A stretch of 64,000 nucleotides of DNA from Straminergon stramineum. Its lineage: Eukaryota; Streptophyta; Bryopsida; Hypnales; Calliergonaceae. The translations under genes and the position numbers were made by a program. Under the pieces are notes generated by a model. It saw only the letters and a list, made by a program, of their open reading frames with translations. It made no database searches and had not been told where the DNA came from. The DNA lies in the NCBI GenBank assembly GCA_963920665.1, contig OY987265.1:43467001-43531000 (forward strand), in the 5' to 3' direction. Shown here piece after piece: positions 1-10,496 of the stretch; within the stretch, counting starts at the first letter, position 1; every line of letters starts with the position of its first letter.

Positions 1-1
1 A

Positions 2-208
2 ATAGGTCCCAATAGTAGTGTAAAGATTACTATGCAGTATAGAGTGCCAGTTGCGCAGAATGATCCCAGCTGGAAGTCATCAGAAGCGCAGCCCCGTTGG
101 TGGAGTGATAGTCAGAAGGATGAATGCTTAAAATTGGTGCTGACTATGTCAAGTTCGCCGTTGACGAAAGTAAACCAGCATCAGATATGTGTGAGAAGGA
201 CACGGTAA
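2..208 (+). CDS. C-terminal coding fragment entering from the left edge, unrecognised
   Basis: One frame is open from the window edge to a TAA at 206-208 (68 codons). It has no start because the gene or exon would begin to the left. The peptide has ordinary soluble-protein composition, with a Trp/Ser/Pro-rich centre and a basic end (VRRTR). Residues 5-13 read SSVKITMQY, and a very similar string (SSVKIALQF) is coded at 934-960, so the two pieces may be paralogous or belong to one repeat-containing protein. I do not recognise the family. An open frame of 68 codons could also occur by chance, though base composition here is less AT-rich than in the repeats that follow. Confidence 0.3.
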   Translation: MGPNSSVKITMQYRVPVAQNDPSWKSSEAQPRWWSDSQKDECLKLVLTMSSSPLTKVNQHQICVRRTR

Positions 209-669
209 TATGATTGAATACGGTAAGTTCAATAGTGCTCATTCGTGCCGCAGTTTTAGGCAAGATTGAGGTCATGTTTCCTCGGAGTTTAACTAACCCA
301 AGGCTAATTGTGAAACAGAAAAAAAAATCCAGTGATTTTTAGATTTTGGCACTTCTGAACTGACTTTGCGGCATGCGTTGTGCAGAGAAGACACAGAGTA
401 AACATGTACTTCTGGCTGCACTCATATAGTCTGCAGTCTGCAATCCATTTTTCGCCACCATTTTGGCCGCATACTCCATAATTATCAGATTCGGAGCTGT
501 GAAGAAGGTGCAGTATCATCTTGATAGATAGCAGAATTTTTCAGAGTTTTTTATTGATTTTATTTCTTTGCCTCAAGCTGTGAAGCTTCAGACTGGCGAG
601 TTGACTTCATCCCTGGATGCATAGCTGTTCCTTTTTCAGCTGAGAAGGATGAGCTGCAAAAAATAGTAA
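209..669. other. Intergenic or intronic stretch, nothing recognised
   Basis: Moderate base composition without long frames. A 71-codon minus-strand frame (304-519) has no coding features. The stretch may be an intron between the coding-looking pieces on either side. One frame is open at about 631-716 on the plus strand, reading DELQKIVKEDLN near the middle, and then stops. It could be an exon edge or a decayed exon. Confidence 0.3.
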
Positions 670-843
670 AGGAGGACCTTAACAGGAGGAATCTCATTTT
701 TCTTGAAGAATCAGGGAACCAAATATGCCTGTCTTTTTGAAGAATGCAATCTGAAGAATGTGCCTGGAGGAGATTTCTACAACCTAATCTTAGCAGGATA
801 TATGCAACTTGATGCTGGGTTCCAATACGTTCTATTGATATAA
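670..843 (+). pseudogene. Coding-looking fragment, frame broken upstream
   Basis: The frame following the TAA at 667-669 stays open to the TAA at 841-843. It contains KYACLFEECNLKNVPGGDF and then YNLILAGYMQLDAGFQY, a peptide that looks like a folded domain rather than noise. The preceding coding-looking stretch (ending near 716) is in another frame, so there is either an intron or a frameshift near 685-715. GT at 829-830, directly after the FQY codons, with AG at 884-885 or 896-897, would make a short plant intron leading to the next fragment. No family recognised. Confidence 0.22.
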
Positions 844-879
844 GTTAATCAGTGCTGTTGGTCTTTATTTAATAGATGA

Positions 880-1017
880 TTCCCAGTTACTCTTCCAGTC
901 GACCCCCCTAATTGGGATTCTGAATGGAATTGGTCGTCGGTAAAGATTGCTCTGCAGTTTTTGTGTGGGTCACTTGAATTGGCCCTCAAGTTATTTGAAT
1001 ATTTGCATGAAATTTGA
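880..1017 (+). pseudogene. Coding-looking fragment with SSVKIALQF motif
   Basis: A frame after TGA 877-879 runs to TGA 1015-1017. It contains DPPNWDSEWNWSSVKIALQF followed by a Leu-rich C-terminus ending FEYLHEI. The motif SSVKIALQF resembles SSVKITMQY coded at 14-40, and the DNA is also similar (gtaaagattNCTNTGCAG). It could be the last exon of the same gene as 670-843 or a repeat of the fragment at the left edge. Function unknown. Confidence 0.22.
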
Positions 1018-2370
1018 ATTACAGTGTCATGAGAAAAAGTCCCTCCCTACTAGAGTTAATTGTAAAGGTCTGCCCAGTTTGTAGAAGGGGTGTTAGAGGA
1101 AGGTTTCAGTAAGAATAGTACAAAAGAAACACAATACCAAACTCCATCAACCCTAGTTTGGGTGCTTCAAGGAGTTCCGTCCTATTTTTTTCTCAAACTT
1201 TGGCTCCTGGAGTCCTGGTCCCTCATTGCAAACACTTAAGATTAACTCTACCTCCACATAGATTCTGTGGGCTTCCACAAAAGCATTTGTGCTCATTCTT
1301 TTGCCATCCATGTCTTGCACACAATTATTCGGGTACCATTATTCAGGTACCATATGCACGGACAAGGATAAAAGAGTCCCTTTATTTTGCCACCATTGTG
1401 GACAAATAATACCGTTTCAAAACAGTTCAGTCTTCACTTTCTGGTGGTGAAATAGTCGTCTTTTTCCCCATTTTTTCCCTTCTCTAATAAAGTGAAAAAA
1501 GAAATGAAATCATCATTTTATATGAAGGAGTGCATGGAAATAAGTAAGAAGTGATTTGTATAAAAAAGATGGATGAAATGGAGAAGTATTCTGCAATACC
1601 AAGTTATAAATCATCATGGCACTTTCTCGAAAATGAAAAAATGGGTTGAGGATGTCTGGCTGGAAATTTTAGTTAAGGATCAAAGAAAACGGACATAGAA
1701 ATGCCAAGCGACTTGACATTCATTTGCAGGGTGTTGTGTGCTGCATGTAATTTAGTCGGCGATTACACCAGAGTGTAAGACAATTGCACAACTGGTAACA
1801 GTTCATGACACACCACTTGCAGTTTGTGTTTCCACCCAGACCTCTTTAAAGTCACAGTCTAGACACCTGGTAATGGACTCATAAAACATTGCAACAAGCT
1901 AGCTAGATATTGTCTGCATAAGGTAAGAGCACCTAAATGTGTCTGAAGTCCGAACAAGCAATTCAACATGGTTCCCATTATTATATTAAAAAAGGGCTTG
2001 GGGGACTTGTCGGTAGTCAAAAGGGGACTTCTGATTTTCTTAGAATGCCTCTCTCGGACACTGTATGAATGAACTATGAATCTTCCTAAGTGTTGAAAAG
2101 AGGTGACCGTACCTAATTGTCATACTAGGCTCTCATGAACAGAGGTTGAACATTTTATGCAAGAATATGTAGAAACTGTCGGTTCTCGAAACGTACGGGC
2201 TGTTGCCTTAATTACTACCGCTGCAGCTTCCTAGACAAGTGCATTGCGCAAGTTTTGTCAAAGGACTGTCCACTAGCAGACTATTTGTCAATACCGTACA
2301 GAGCAAGTGCTCCTGTTTGCTACGGTTCCTGGGTACAACAGTCGGGACAACATAACATCGATCCACATTG
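1018..2370. other. Non-repetitive flank, no gene seen
   Basis: No convincing coding frame. The 83-codon plus frame at 1158-1409 has no ATG start at its beginning and no recognisable motif. At about 1919-1934 the sequence TAAGGTAAGAGCACCTAA matches the end of the foldback MITE described at 10497-10719, so a solitary or decayed terminal half of that family may lie here. The last few hundred bases are less AT-rich and may be promoter for the small gene at 2513. Confidence 0.3.
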
Positions 2371-2380
2371 ACAACTCACT

Positions 2381-2400
2381 CAGTCTATAATAACTTAGTT
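2381..2400 (+). promoter_or_regulatory. Possible TATA element of the 2513 gene
   Basis: TCTATAATAACT lies about 130 bp upstream of the ATG at 2513. That is compatible with a TATA box followed by a leader of roughly 100 nt, in a stretch without upstream ATGs close to the start. This is position-based inference only. Confidence 0.2.
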
Positions 2401-2512
2401 TGTGTCCACTCTATCTCTAGTCTCACTGTCAAATAATTGCGTTCAGTAGTTCGATCTGTTGCAAAGTGATTGAATTTTGGCTTCGATTCTGATATATTCA
2501 TCTTTTTGCACC

Positions 2513-2716
2513 ATGTTGGCTGTAGTGGGAGTCCTGGTGGGGATGGTGACAATTCTCACATCCACAGCGTTTTGCGCAGGAAAGCAGAAACGCCGAAAGA
2601 AAAGGAAAGCAGGCGCTGCAGAAGGGACAGCGGAAGGGGTAACAACCGGGTGCTTTGGAGGTGGGGATGGCGATGGAGGTGGCGATGGAGGTGGAGGTGG
2701 AGGTGGTGGCGACTGA
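2513..2716 (+). CDS. Small single-pass membrane protein with Gly/Asp-rich tail
   Basis: The ATG at 2513 (context CACCATGT) opens a 67-residue frame ending TGA 2714-2716. Residues 1-23 form a hydrophobic segment (MLAVVGVLVGMVTILTSTAF and so on) that could be a membrane anchor or signal anchor. Residues 24-32 are strongly basic (KQKRRKKRK), which would hold that side in the cytosol. A small linker follows, then a tail of Gly and Asp (CFGGGDGDGGGDGGG) coded by GGTGGCGATGGA repeats. Short plant proteins with an N-terminal anchor and a Gly-rich tail exist, but I cannot assign a family. The frame could be longer only with a non-ATG start. The opposite strand of the same repeat makes a Pro-rich shadow frame, which I discount. 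Better base composition than its surroundings supports a real gene. Confidence 0.5.
   Translation: MLAVVGVLVGMVTILTSTAFCAGKQKRRKKRKAGAAEGTAEGVTTGCFGGGDGDGGGDGGGGGGGGD
2640..2712. repeat. GGTGGCGATGGA-type minisatellite
   Basis: Short imperfect tandem units of GGTGGAGGTGG and GGCGATGGAGGT form the Gly/Asp tail of the 67-residue protein. Such tracts change length easily, so the tail is expected to be polymorphic. On the minus strand they give a long Pro run with no other coding support. Confidence 0.7.
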
Positions 2717-3690
2717 TTAAGAAACACCCAAAGCAAGCTAGCTAGTGGAGAATTTGACAGTGATCTAGCTAGCCAGAATTTTAGTTTTGATAATGAGAAG
2801 TTCTTATTATACGGTCTGAGTGTCTCCCTACCTGTGTTTACTCTACGAGTTTTTTTTAAGTGGAGCATCAAAATTGACAGAGAAACACACAAGCTAAGTT
2901 AGAGGAGAATTTTAGTAAGGTCATGCATGCAGGAGTGAGTAGGATTGTGAGAACTTGTGTGTGATTATTATGGCGGGGAACTTATTGGAATGTTTCTCTT
3001 GTTTGTTGCTTCCTGCAGTGTTTTTCTAGAGCCGTGTTGATCAGCTAGGTACTCTATTCTCATATTAGAAGAGGTATTTTTATTGCACTAATTGTGATTG
3101 CAAAAAAATTGCGCTTGTGTCAAATACTTGTTTCAGTTCCATCTCTTTTATTCTTGAAATCATGATTTGATGATGTGAGAAGATTAGTGCCACACACGAG
3201 CTGGACGAGAGTTTTTGTGAGGTCATACAGGAGTGATAGAGTTGGATTGTGAGAATGTGTCGATGGTAGTATGATGTGGAACTTTGTGGAACTTTACTGC
3301 AGTGGAGTTTTTTTTATTGATTGTCGGTACAAGTGTTTAATTTCTCTACGATCTATGTTTTTGGAAAGGAAAATTGACTGTGATATCTGGTAGAGTGATC
3401 TAGTCAAAAAAAAAAAAAAAAATTGTTGTGAATTTGGTGGTTTATTTTTAAATGAATAGTTTACCTAGTACGGGAGTATTTCTATGATTGTTGATACCAG
3501 TGTTTTTTCTCTACGATTAAGCTAATTGATTTCTGTTTTGGAGAAAATTGACAGGGGAGAGTAATCAAGCCCAATTTTTTAGTTTTTACAATGAAATGGT
3601 AGTTTGTTTAAAGATCTGTTTGTATATATGTGGGAGTGTTTCCTTGATTGTTGATACCAGTGTTTAGGGTTCAAAATTCAAAACATTTCA
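2717..3690. repeat. Diverged repeated blocks downstream of the 2513 gene
   Basis: Phrases recur three or four times: AAATTGACAG(T/A)GA, GAGAATTTTAGTNAGGTCATNCANGAGTGA, GGATTGTGAGAA, and TTGATTGTNGGTACNAGTGTTT. They occur near 2750-2790, 2870-3010, 3180-3320, 3360-3500 and 3540-3665. This suggests an old tandem or segmental amplification of a 3'-flanking or untranslated segment. An 18-bp A tract lies at about 3404-3421. No coding frame seen. Confidence 0.45.
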
Positions 3691-3756
3691 TTATTTTCCT
3701 GAAGATTGGCCAACCTGAAATCCAGACCTGATCAAACTCAGCCCTGCAGCCAGGTT

Positions 3757-4007
3757 CACTGATTTGTCTTATTAGTGTGTATTATGAAATGAATTTACAT
3801 ACGCTTCTAACATTTCACAAAGGAGGAATACATATTTTTTTTATTTTTTTTACGAATATTTTTACGAATGATATTTGTGGAAATTTCTTAAACGTGAATT
3901 AATTGCACTAGTACACAAACAATGGGTAAATGTATTCCTCCCTTGTAAAAAATATAATTATATTCATGAGCTCATTTCATAACATGCACTGTTCAGACAA
4001 ATCAGTG
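3757..4007. mobile_element. Foldback MITE with CACTG ends
   Basis: The first 12 bases CACTGATTTGTC are the exact reverse complement of the last 12 (GACAAATCAGTG). The inverted repeat then continues with mismatches for about 75 bp per arm, with GGAGGAATACAT near 3820-3835 matching ATGTATTCCTCC near 3930-3942. The roughly 90-bp loop is AT-rich. Size (251 bp) and structure fit a non-autonomous DNA transposon. CACTG ends resemble those of CACTA-type elements, but I see no clear target duplication, so the superfamily is open. Confidence 0.6.
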
Positions 4008-4140
4008 CCATTTAAACATAAATGTGGGGTTCAATATCATTATGCAATAGATGTGATAATTACTATCAAGTCTGGTTTTGTATTTGAATGTATAAGCAAC
4101 TTTCCAAAGGAAACTTTTAATCTCAAAAATTCATGCAAAA

Positions 4141-4850
4141 ATTCAAAATTCTGAAGTCCAAATGCTCAAGAACCGCTCAGTCCAATCGAGAGGATGCTCC
4201 CGACTTTATATTCCCCACCGACTCCAGAGTGCGTACTCCTGAGGAAACCCCGTACTTAGAATCACAGGGAAACCTCAACGGGTTTTCACTCACGCAAGTC
4301 CATCTGTTATATCTACGAAGCGTCTATTGGATCTTCGTCAGCCTTTAGTTGAATTGAACTCTATTTGCACAAAATCTACGCTTTTGAAGCGTAATCTACC
4401 ACTGCTGATGGGCAGGTGAAGGCAAGAGGAATGCAGGGAGCGACCGCGGGTAGCACCTGTGCCTTCAAATCTACGAATAATACGACGAATCGGCGTTATC
4501 GTCCTATTAAGGTGAACTGATTTCTCAAACATCTACGCTCCTGTAATTCAGTCTACGTATCCACTGCAGGTGAGCGCAGGAAGGCAAGTGGAATGGCATG
4601 GGGCGCCTGCGCAAGCCAGCTGCGTGCTGTACCACCAAATCTATGGACAGATCGACAAATCAGCGTTGGGATGTGATTAAAGTAGGGTGTTTTCTCAAGT
4701 ATCTACGGTTCTGGAACTCAATCTACGTAATCAGGTGCAGGTGGGAGCAGGCGCGGGGGCGCGGATCAGGCTACATTCATAGATTCGAAGGGACAGAGCC
4801 TGGTCCTTTAATTTTTGGTAGCAATAGACAATTCCAAATTTAATTGTAGC
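4141..4850 (+). repeat. ATCTACG box array 1
   Basis: ATCTACG or one-base variants start at 4311, 4374, 4394, 4469, 4531, 4551, 4639, 4701 and 4721. Intervals are 63/20/75, 62/20/88 and 62/20, so each triad keeps the 62 and 20 spacing while the third gap varies. Between triads lies GC-richer sequence with recurring GAGCGCAGG(A/G)AGGCAAGTGG. Units are about 170 bp. No coding frame is shared with other arrays. Confidence 0.8.
4205..4212 (-). promoter_or_regulatory. TATA-like box beside box array 1
   Basis: On the minus strand the sequence reads GGGGAATATAAAGTCGGGAG. The same block recurs at 38517-38530 (plus strand, GGGGAATATAAAGGAGGGAG) and, altered to TTTTAAAG, near 9439-9446. In each case it sits about 100 bp beyond the last ATCTACG/CGTAGAT box, on the side where boxes read CGTAGAT toward it. 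This constant layout suggests a core promoter fed by the box array. Transcription itself cannot be judged from sequence. Confidence 0.4.
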
Positions 4851-5166
4851 AACTTACTGTATTTCCTACATCTTTTACTAATTCTTATAGATCTTGTTAC
4901 AAATTTTATAACAAATTTGCTAATTGGCCACCAAATCCTTCTTCAATGAGATTACCAAAATATAGTTAACCCATAAAATGTTCTGGTGTTTTGAGGTCCA
5001 AAATTATTTCAAAATAATTGTATTTGAAGCAAGGTTGAAATTTTTTCCTATATTTATTTCCTCAAAAATCCAAGTATAGGATCCCTTAGTTAGCTTGCTC
5101 TCCATAGAATTACAAATGCCTAAACCATACCTACATATCATACCTAGTACACAAATCATACACAAG

Positions 5167-5744
5167 TTAACCTATGAGCGCTTAGACATCCATTTTTTGG
5201 ATGATGATTAAATTGAAACTCAAATTTTCTTCCTCCTAACTACATGGATGAAAATTATTCTAATTTGTGGACATACATTATCAAGTTGTTGTCTTATCTA
5301 AAGGTTGGATTTCGTGTTATAAGAGTACATATTTTTCTAAAATTACCAATGTGCAAGAATGTCAAGTGGTCAAATTGCATTTACTCAAGTTCAAAATTGG
5401 ATTTGCCAAAATGAGGTCATAGATTTTTAAAACACAAAAATTTCAAAAAATCACCATGTGACGAGAACCTCATTTCAAATCCATTCCAACAACTTTTACT
5501 CAAAAAATGATAATATTTTGCTTGTAATTGATTTTCGAAGGAATTTTGGAATTTCTCTTTCAAAATTTATAGAAAAAAATTGGTGATAGAATTGGTGAAT
5601 CTAAGCATGTAGATGGAATCTACAAATCAAAATCTACAACTTTTATTTCTATATCAATTCCAAAATATGCTTCCAAATAGCCCTTCATAATGATTTTTCT
5701 CAAATTGTTGATTTTGGAGATGAATCTAGATGTTTAGGAGTTAA
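5167..5744. mobile_element. 578-bp TTAA-flanked element
   Basis: TTAA at 5167-5170 and at 5741-5744 flank a segment absent from copy B, where the aligned position is a single TTAA at 36754-36757. Flanks match on both sides, ending AAG before and CAA(C/T)... CTAATTAAACTCC after. A related element lies inverted at 47514-48091 (also 578 bp) and another at 37155-37755. Ends are eroded (CCTATGAGC and GTTTAGGAG). No coding capacity. Confidence 0.8.
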
Positions 5745-5819
5745 CAACTTCAGGCCCTAATTAAACTCCATACTAACATGACCTCCAATTAAACCTAATC
5801 ATTGAACAGGATTTCAACC

Positions 5820-6014
5820 CTCTAAACAAAATAAGGGTTTTAAGGGGACCCATATTAATTAATCAACATTTCACACTAAATAAATATATATCTTTATTGT
5901 ACATCAATAGTTATTGAAGTTTCTAGGGGATGTACATCATGCTTCAAATATCTATAGTTTTCCACAATAAGTCCCTTAAATTTTTTGGTCCCCTTAATAT
6001 CCATCTGGACTGTA
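5820..6014. mobile_element. TA MITE family 1, decayed copy
   Basis: Inner terminal repeats TAAGGGGACC and GGTCCCCTTAAT remain, with family phrases TGTACATCATG and CCACAATAAGTCCCTT between them. The outer ends have mutated from the consensus CATTGAATAGGGG. It is the most diverged of seven copies in the window. Confidence 0.7.
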
Positions 6015-7621
6015 AAAGATTGCAAGTATCAAGAGTTCTTGAAGAATGGGGAACTTTAGGAAATGTTGCTACAACATTGATTTGATGTGATAGTGTCACT
6101 TCCATGTCAAATAACAATATTTAATTAATAATTTATTTTTTAAAATTTATTTTTTAAAGAAAAAATATGAATATTTTGTAATTTTTTAATAATTTTTCAA
6201 TCACTTCTTCTTCTAAAGAGTACTAGTTTCCAACATGGAAAACGAACTTGAAACAGTCTCTCTATGCCCTCAAATATCTCCTAATGCCAAATCCACCATC
6301 CCCCATAATGTCCTCTTACACAATTGAACCACCACTTAAATACCCTTCAAACTACAACTACTACACTAATGGATCATTCAACCACTTAAAGAACAACCAA
6401 TTAGATTTGGAACACACATAGTGAAAAGTACAACATATGAAATATACAATCTCAATGGGAAAAATAGAACTCTCAAAAAGACTATTAGGTCTCTAAACAT
6501 GCTTCGAGCCAAACTAATAACCATACATAAATTACTACAAATACTAAAAACCAAAAGATCCCATGAACTAGCATAAAATTTTAATGATAGCTTAAACTCC
6601 ATTTATCTAATTCTCAATCACATCAAATGCCTAACATCGCAATATAACCATCCAAATAGAACAATGATCATGTCTATTGTCCACATATTCTAAAGCCATA
6701 CTTTCCTACACATAATTCAAAGAGTCAAAGCACACACTAACATTATAGAAAATCATATGGCTGATGCACTAGCTATTGTAGGAAACCAAAAGAGAAGATA
6801 GACTCCCCAAATTGGAATACAAACATTCACATTCTACACTATATGACTTCCATAGAGATGCCATTGGTTTTTTCCAAAACACATGCCATACAAAAGACCA
6901 ATCTTCTTCCTAAAATCTTCTCTAGATCCAAAAGAGGTTGATGAAAATTCTACTAACACAACTTACAAATTTTCATTTGCCATCAAATAGATAGAAAATA
7001 AAACCATCCCCATTACCACCTATCAAATAAATTTTGGACCAATCCCACCATTATAAATGTCCAAATTACACAATTCTTTAAATTTTGATACAAACAATAC
7101 ATGGGTTAATTTTACAAACATCTCTTTTGGCTGACAAAATATCCATCCCACAAAAAATGCGACAATATAACTTGAATGGAAGAGAGATTTGGATACAAGT
7201 GTATTCCTATGGTGTACAAAACTCCATATAAAAGCACTACATATACAAGGACATAATAAAACAATACAAGAAATATGCAAATTGTTAATGCCAATACAAC
7301 CACAAGATGCTTCACATTGATGAATGTAGGCATATTCAAAGAAAAAACATCCAAAGAAATTGTACTATTATAGCTACTACTAACCATGGGCTTGCCAACC
7401 TAATATAAATGGAAATGGCAAACTTTGCCTTGATCAATTATGTATAAATTAAAACCATACAATACCAATACCCTCTACTACTCCAACCAAACAAAATTCA
7501 TCAAATGCACTAATGTTTAGACTTCACTTATTACAATGGCAATACTCACAAGAAGAAACAACATTAAAAACCAACAAATATCAACCACTCATAGATAATA
7601 TCAATAATAATGGATGGAATG

Positions 7622-8586
7622 TTAGCCCCTAAAAGACCAAGTGTTTGTTCAACATATGCAAGAAATCTTAGGTAGGTTCCTACAAAGTCATTTTTAATTG
7701 GATGTTTATGAAATTTGGACACAATATGTCAACATGCACCTCTTTGGAGAAAAACTAATTTTTCCCTAATCAGGTGCTTGGATAAAATCTTATGTTGCCT
7801 TGAACTTTTGGGGGCAACTTGGATAGTTTAAGAACCTTTGGGGAATCTTTTGCAAAAAAGCTCATCAACTTTTGGAAATTGGCATGCCTATAAGTGATAA
7901 AATATGGCATACAATTTTCAAAAGAAACACAAATTTTCATCCTCAAATCATATTTTAAGAAGAGTCAAACTCTATTAGCTATGTTGGGGCGGTTTCAAGA
8001 AAAAGTATTTTCTTCTAACTTCAAGTTCTATTATCTTGCAATCTATGTAGTCAAAATTCTTCTAATTTTTGCTACATATTCCAATTTTTGTCTCTTACTT
8101 TTCACATTTTGGATTTCAAATTCAAAATTTTCTCATGCATTGCACAAGAAATCATCAAAAAATGACTAGTGTATTTCCAACTCACTTAACCTCCTTGCAT
8201 TGCAGTGTGATTTAGTGTAAGCTAAACATCTTAGATGCTTCTAAAAAATTTCTTGAGTGAACCTAACATCAAATACTTATGAATGGTCAAAATAGTCATT
8301 TCGGTGTAGAGCAAAAATTTTATTCCAAGAGGGCCCAAAGTCTGCTGCCCCTATTTCATGGAAATGAAAAAAAGTTTTTTTTCTCACTTCAAATGTTATG
8401 ATCTTTCAATCTGTATGGTAAAATGGGCTGAAATTTTTTCCATACTTTGGTAAAGTACTTTACTTAAATTTTTTATGGTTGAAGTTTCAAAAAGAAATTT
8501 CAATTTTCATTTTTGCATAACATACCAAAAAACCACAGTTTTTTACAATGTCTCCCTAAAAAAAACCTTGGTCCTTTAGGGATTAA
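7622..8586. mobile_element. 965-bp TTAA-type element with CCCCTAAAAGACC ends
   Basis: TTAG at 7622 followed by CCCCTAAAAGACCAAG and GGTCCTTTAGGGA followed by TTAA at 8583 form an inverted-repeat pair. Flanks join up in copy A (about 26995-27030) and B (about 34470-34500) without the insert. It contains the family's internal core near 8375-8450 (CACTTCAAATGTTATGATC and TTTTTTCCATACTTT). It has no transposase frame; the 91-codon frame 7894-8169 has no recognised motif. Confidence 0.7.
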
Positions 8587-8657
8587 ACTTCTTATAGTAA
8601 TTATAGTTGGTTCTAGAGGAACCACACATACGGGAGCTAGTGCATTCTTGATCAAGA

Positions 8658-9150
8658 ATGGTGCATTATAATTGGTCTTCAAGACTCTTGATTTTGCAAC
8701 CAGCCCTTGGTCAATCAAAAATAGGATGACTAATATGACTAGCATGGGACAAACAAAATCTTCACATAGAAAACTCGTGGTAATTGTATTTGGGAAAATT
8801 GTAAAAATTATGGAATCCTTCCAAAAACTATTTCTACATATTGCCATATAGGAGGCAACCCCTTTCCAATCACACACACCCTCCATTTCCGCCTTGGAAA
8901 CTTCTCTCTTTCCATTCAAGTACTAATGACCAATGATTGATTATGATGCAGTTCCCAGAGTAGTCGTGGCACATTATGATTGGCTACAAGACTCTCAATA
9001 TTGCAACCAATCCTTAGCCAAAAATAGGAAGGCCTATATAACTAATATGGGTTGCATAGAATCTTGAGCTAAGAAATTCATAGTAATTATGTTTTGAGAA
9101 ATAAAATTATGGAATTCTTCCAAAACCCTATTTCTGTACATTGGAAAATT
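8658..9150. repeat. Diverged direct repeat, offset about 308 bp
   Basis: 8658-8852 and 8966-9149 share phrases such as CAAGACTCT(T/C)(G/A)AT, TTGCAACCA, AAAAATAGGA, TAATATG, AATTATGGAAT(C/T)CTTCCAAAA and CTATTTCT. The 139-codon minus frame at 8500-8919 lies across it and the neighbouring element and is not taken as a gene. Confidence 0.6.
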
Positions 9151-9479
9151 TCCCTACTCAAGAACCCCGCACTCTATGTATGTGTAATTACTTAAGTGGT
9201 CGAAAATGGGTTGGCTCATAAATTTGTGAAGAAGTGAGTACGGACAAGGTTTTTTTTGGGGCGTGTGGCAATTCGTTGGCTGTGCTGCACTGGTCCAAAT
9301 TTGTCCAAATTTGGAGGGACAACGGCACAGGGGCCAATATTTGACAGGCTGAGCGAATTATCGCTCAAAATAAAAACGCTGAGTACGGACGCTGGAATGT
9401 CCAACGACGTACAGCCTGTTGACAGGTGGCTCCCGACTTTAAAACCCCACCTAGAAATGAGGCCCATAAGTGCTTGCTC

Positions 9480-9960
9480 TGCACTTTTGAACACAGGGAA
9501 ACCTTAGAGGGGATGTCACTCACACAAATCCATCTGTCATATCTACGAATCATTTACCATATCATCGTCAGGCTTTGATCAAATTAAACTGCTTTCCACA
9601 AACTCTACGCTTTTGCAATGCAATCTACGTACTCTAATGTTGTTGAGCGCATGAAGGCAAGTGGCAAAGGCGTGGGCCGACTGCGGGTATGCAGCGCGTT
9701 GTGGCTTTGGATCTACGAACATTCTGACGTATCAACGTCTAGATATGATTCCCTTGAACTGCTTTCTCCAACATCTACACTTCTGTACCTCAATCTAGGT
9801 AGTCTGCTGCGAGCGGGCACTTGCCAACGCTCTGTCCTTTCAAAACCACAAATGCTGCGCCGAATCAGCACCGAGGGTTTATGTTGAAAATCTATGCCTT
9901 TTGTAACTCCGTCTCCGTCTCCTGCAACTCCAGGTGCTAGCAAACGGAAGTTTGTTTTCA
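9480..9960 (+). repeat. ATCTACG box array 2
   Basis: Boxes ATCTACG or variants occur at 9541, 9603 (CTCTACG), 9622, 9711, 9772 (ATCTACA), 9792 and 9889 (ATCTATG). The 62/20 rhythm is still visible. The array is the reverse complement of the one at 33325-33780, and its right end (CTCCGTCTCCGTCTCCTGCA) matches GCAGGAGATGGAGATGGAG there. Confidence 0.7.
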
Positions 9961-10159
9961 CGTTTTTGCGATGCCTGCAACCCCGGTGGACTAAACGAAG
10001 AACATTTGTGCTTCAAATGCAAATGCAAACGCAAACACAACACAACGCCTTCACATAAACCGCACACCACATCAGTGCGGATTAAGCTGATGAAGTTTAG
10101 AGACTGTGATAAGTTCTTTCTCCTTTCTTTGCAAGATGAGAAGCTTCAATAATGAGTGG

Positions 10160-10496
10160 GAGAAAGCACCCAACCCAAGGCAGGGAGAATTTATTAGGGT
10201 TCAAAGTTTGGCAAGCTAGCTTTACCAGTGAGAGGAATTAAAATTGCTAATTTTCACTCAGGAATATGTCAATTATTGGTACAAAACACTTCATGTTAGT
10301 ATCATACCGAACACAACTTTGCATTTACAGTAGTACTGCCCTGGTCTTGCTTCACTCCTTGATCATAAGGCCGAGTCTTAAGCTTAATTAGTGCCCCATT
10401 GGCTAAGCATAAGAAGATTAGACCATAATCCTTCTCCTCATTCGAACCCCTTCGATCAACCAAACATAAACAGGTGTGTAAACATTTAAGAAGGAA
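10160..10496. other. Short unique stretch, no gene seen
   Basis: No repeat family or coding frame recognised. It lies between the right end of copy A' and the foldback MITE at 10497. The 76-codon minus frame 10302-10532 crosses into the MITE and is discounted. Confidence 0.4.

Larger units (their letters stand above)
4141..10080 (-). repeat. Module copy A' (inverted relative to copies A and B)
   Basis: Read on the minus strand this interval follows the order of copy B at about 33235-38590: the array near 9480-9960 matches 33325-33780, 6600-7620 matches 34400-36300, 5745-6370 matches 36600-36760, 4800-5166 matches 36760-37130, and the array 4141-4850 matches 37840-38590. Private insertions are a 578-bp TTAA element (5167-5744), a decayed 190-bp TA MITE (5820-6014) and a 965-bp TTAA element (7622-8586). 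No intact gene is present. Confidence 0.75.

Noticed and set aside
1158..1409. 83-codon plus frame with several His and Cys residues, possible zinc knuckle
   Set aside because: The Cys/His spacing fits no zinc-knuckle pattern, it starts at a non-ATG codon, and the flanks are non-coding.
2443..2892. 149-codon minus frame with a long Pro run
   Set aside because: The Pro run is the complement of the GGTGGAGGTGG minisatellite. The rest has no structure, and the plus-strand frame has a proper ATG and a sensible layout.
8500..8919. 139-codon minus frame
   Set aside because: Spans the end of a TTAA element and a diverged direct repeat, is not open in the second repeat copy, and has no recognisable domain.
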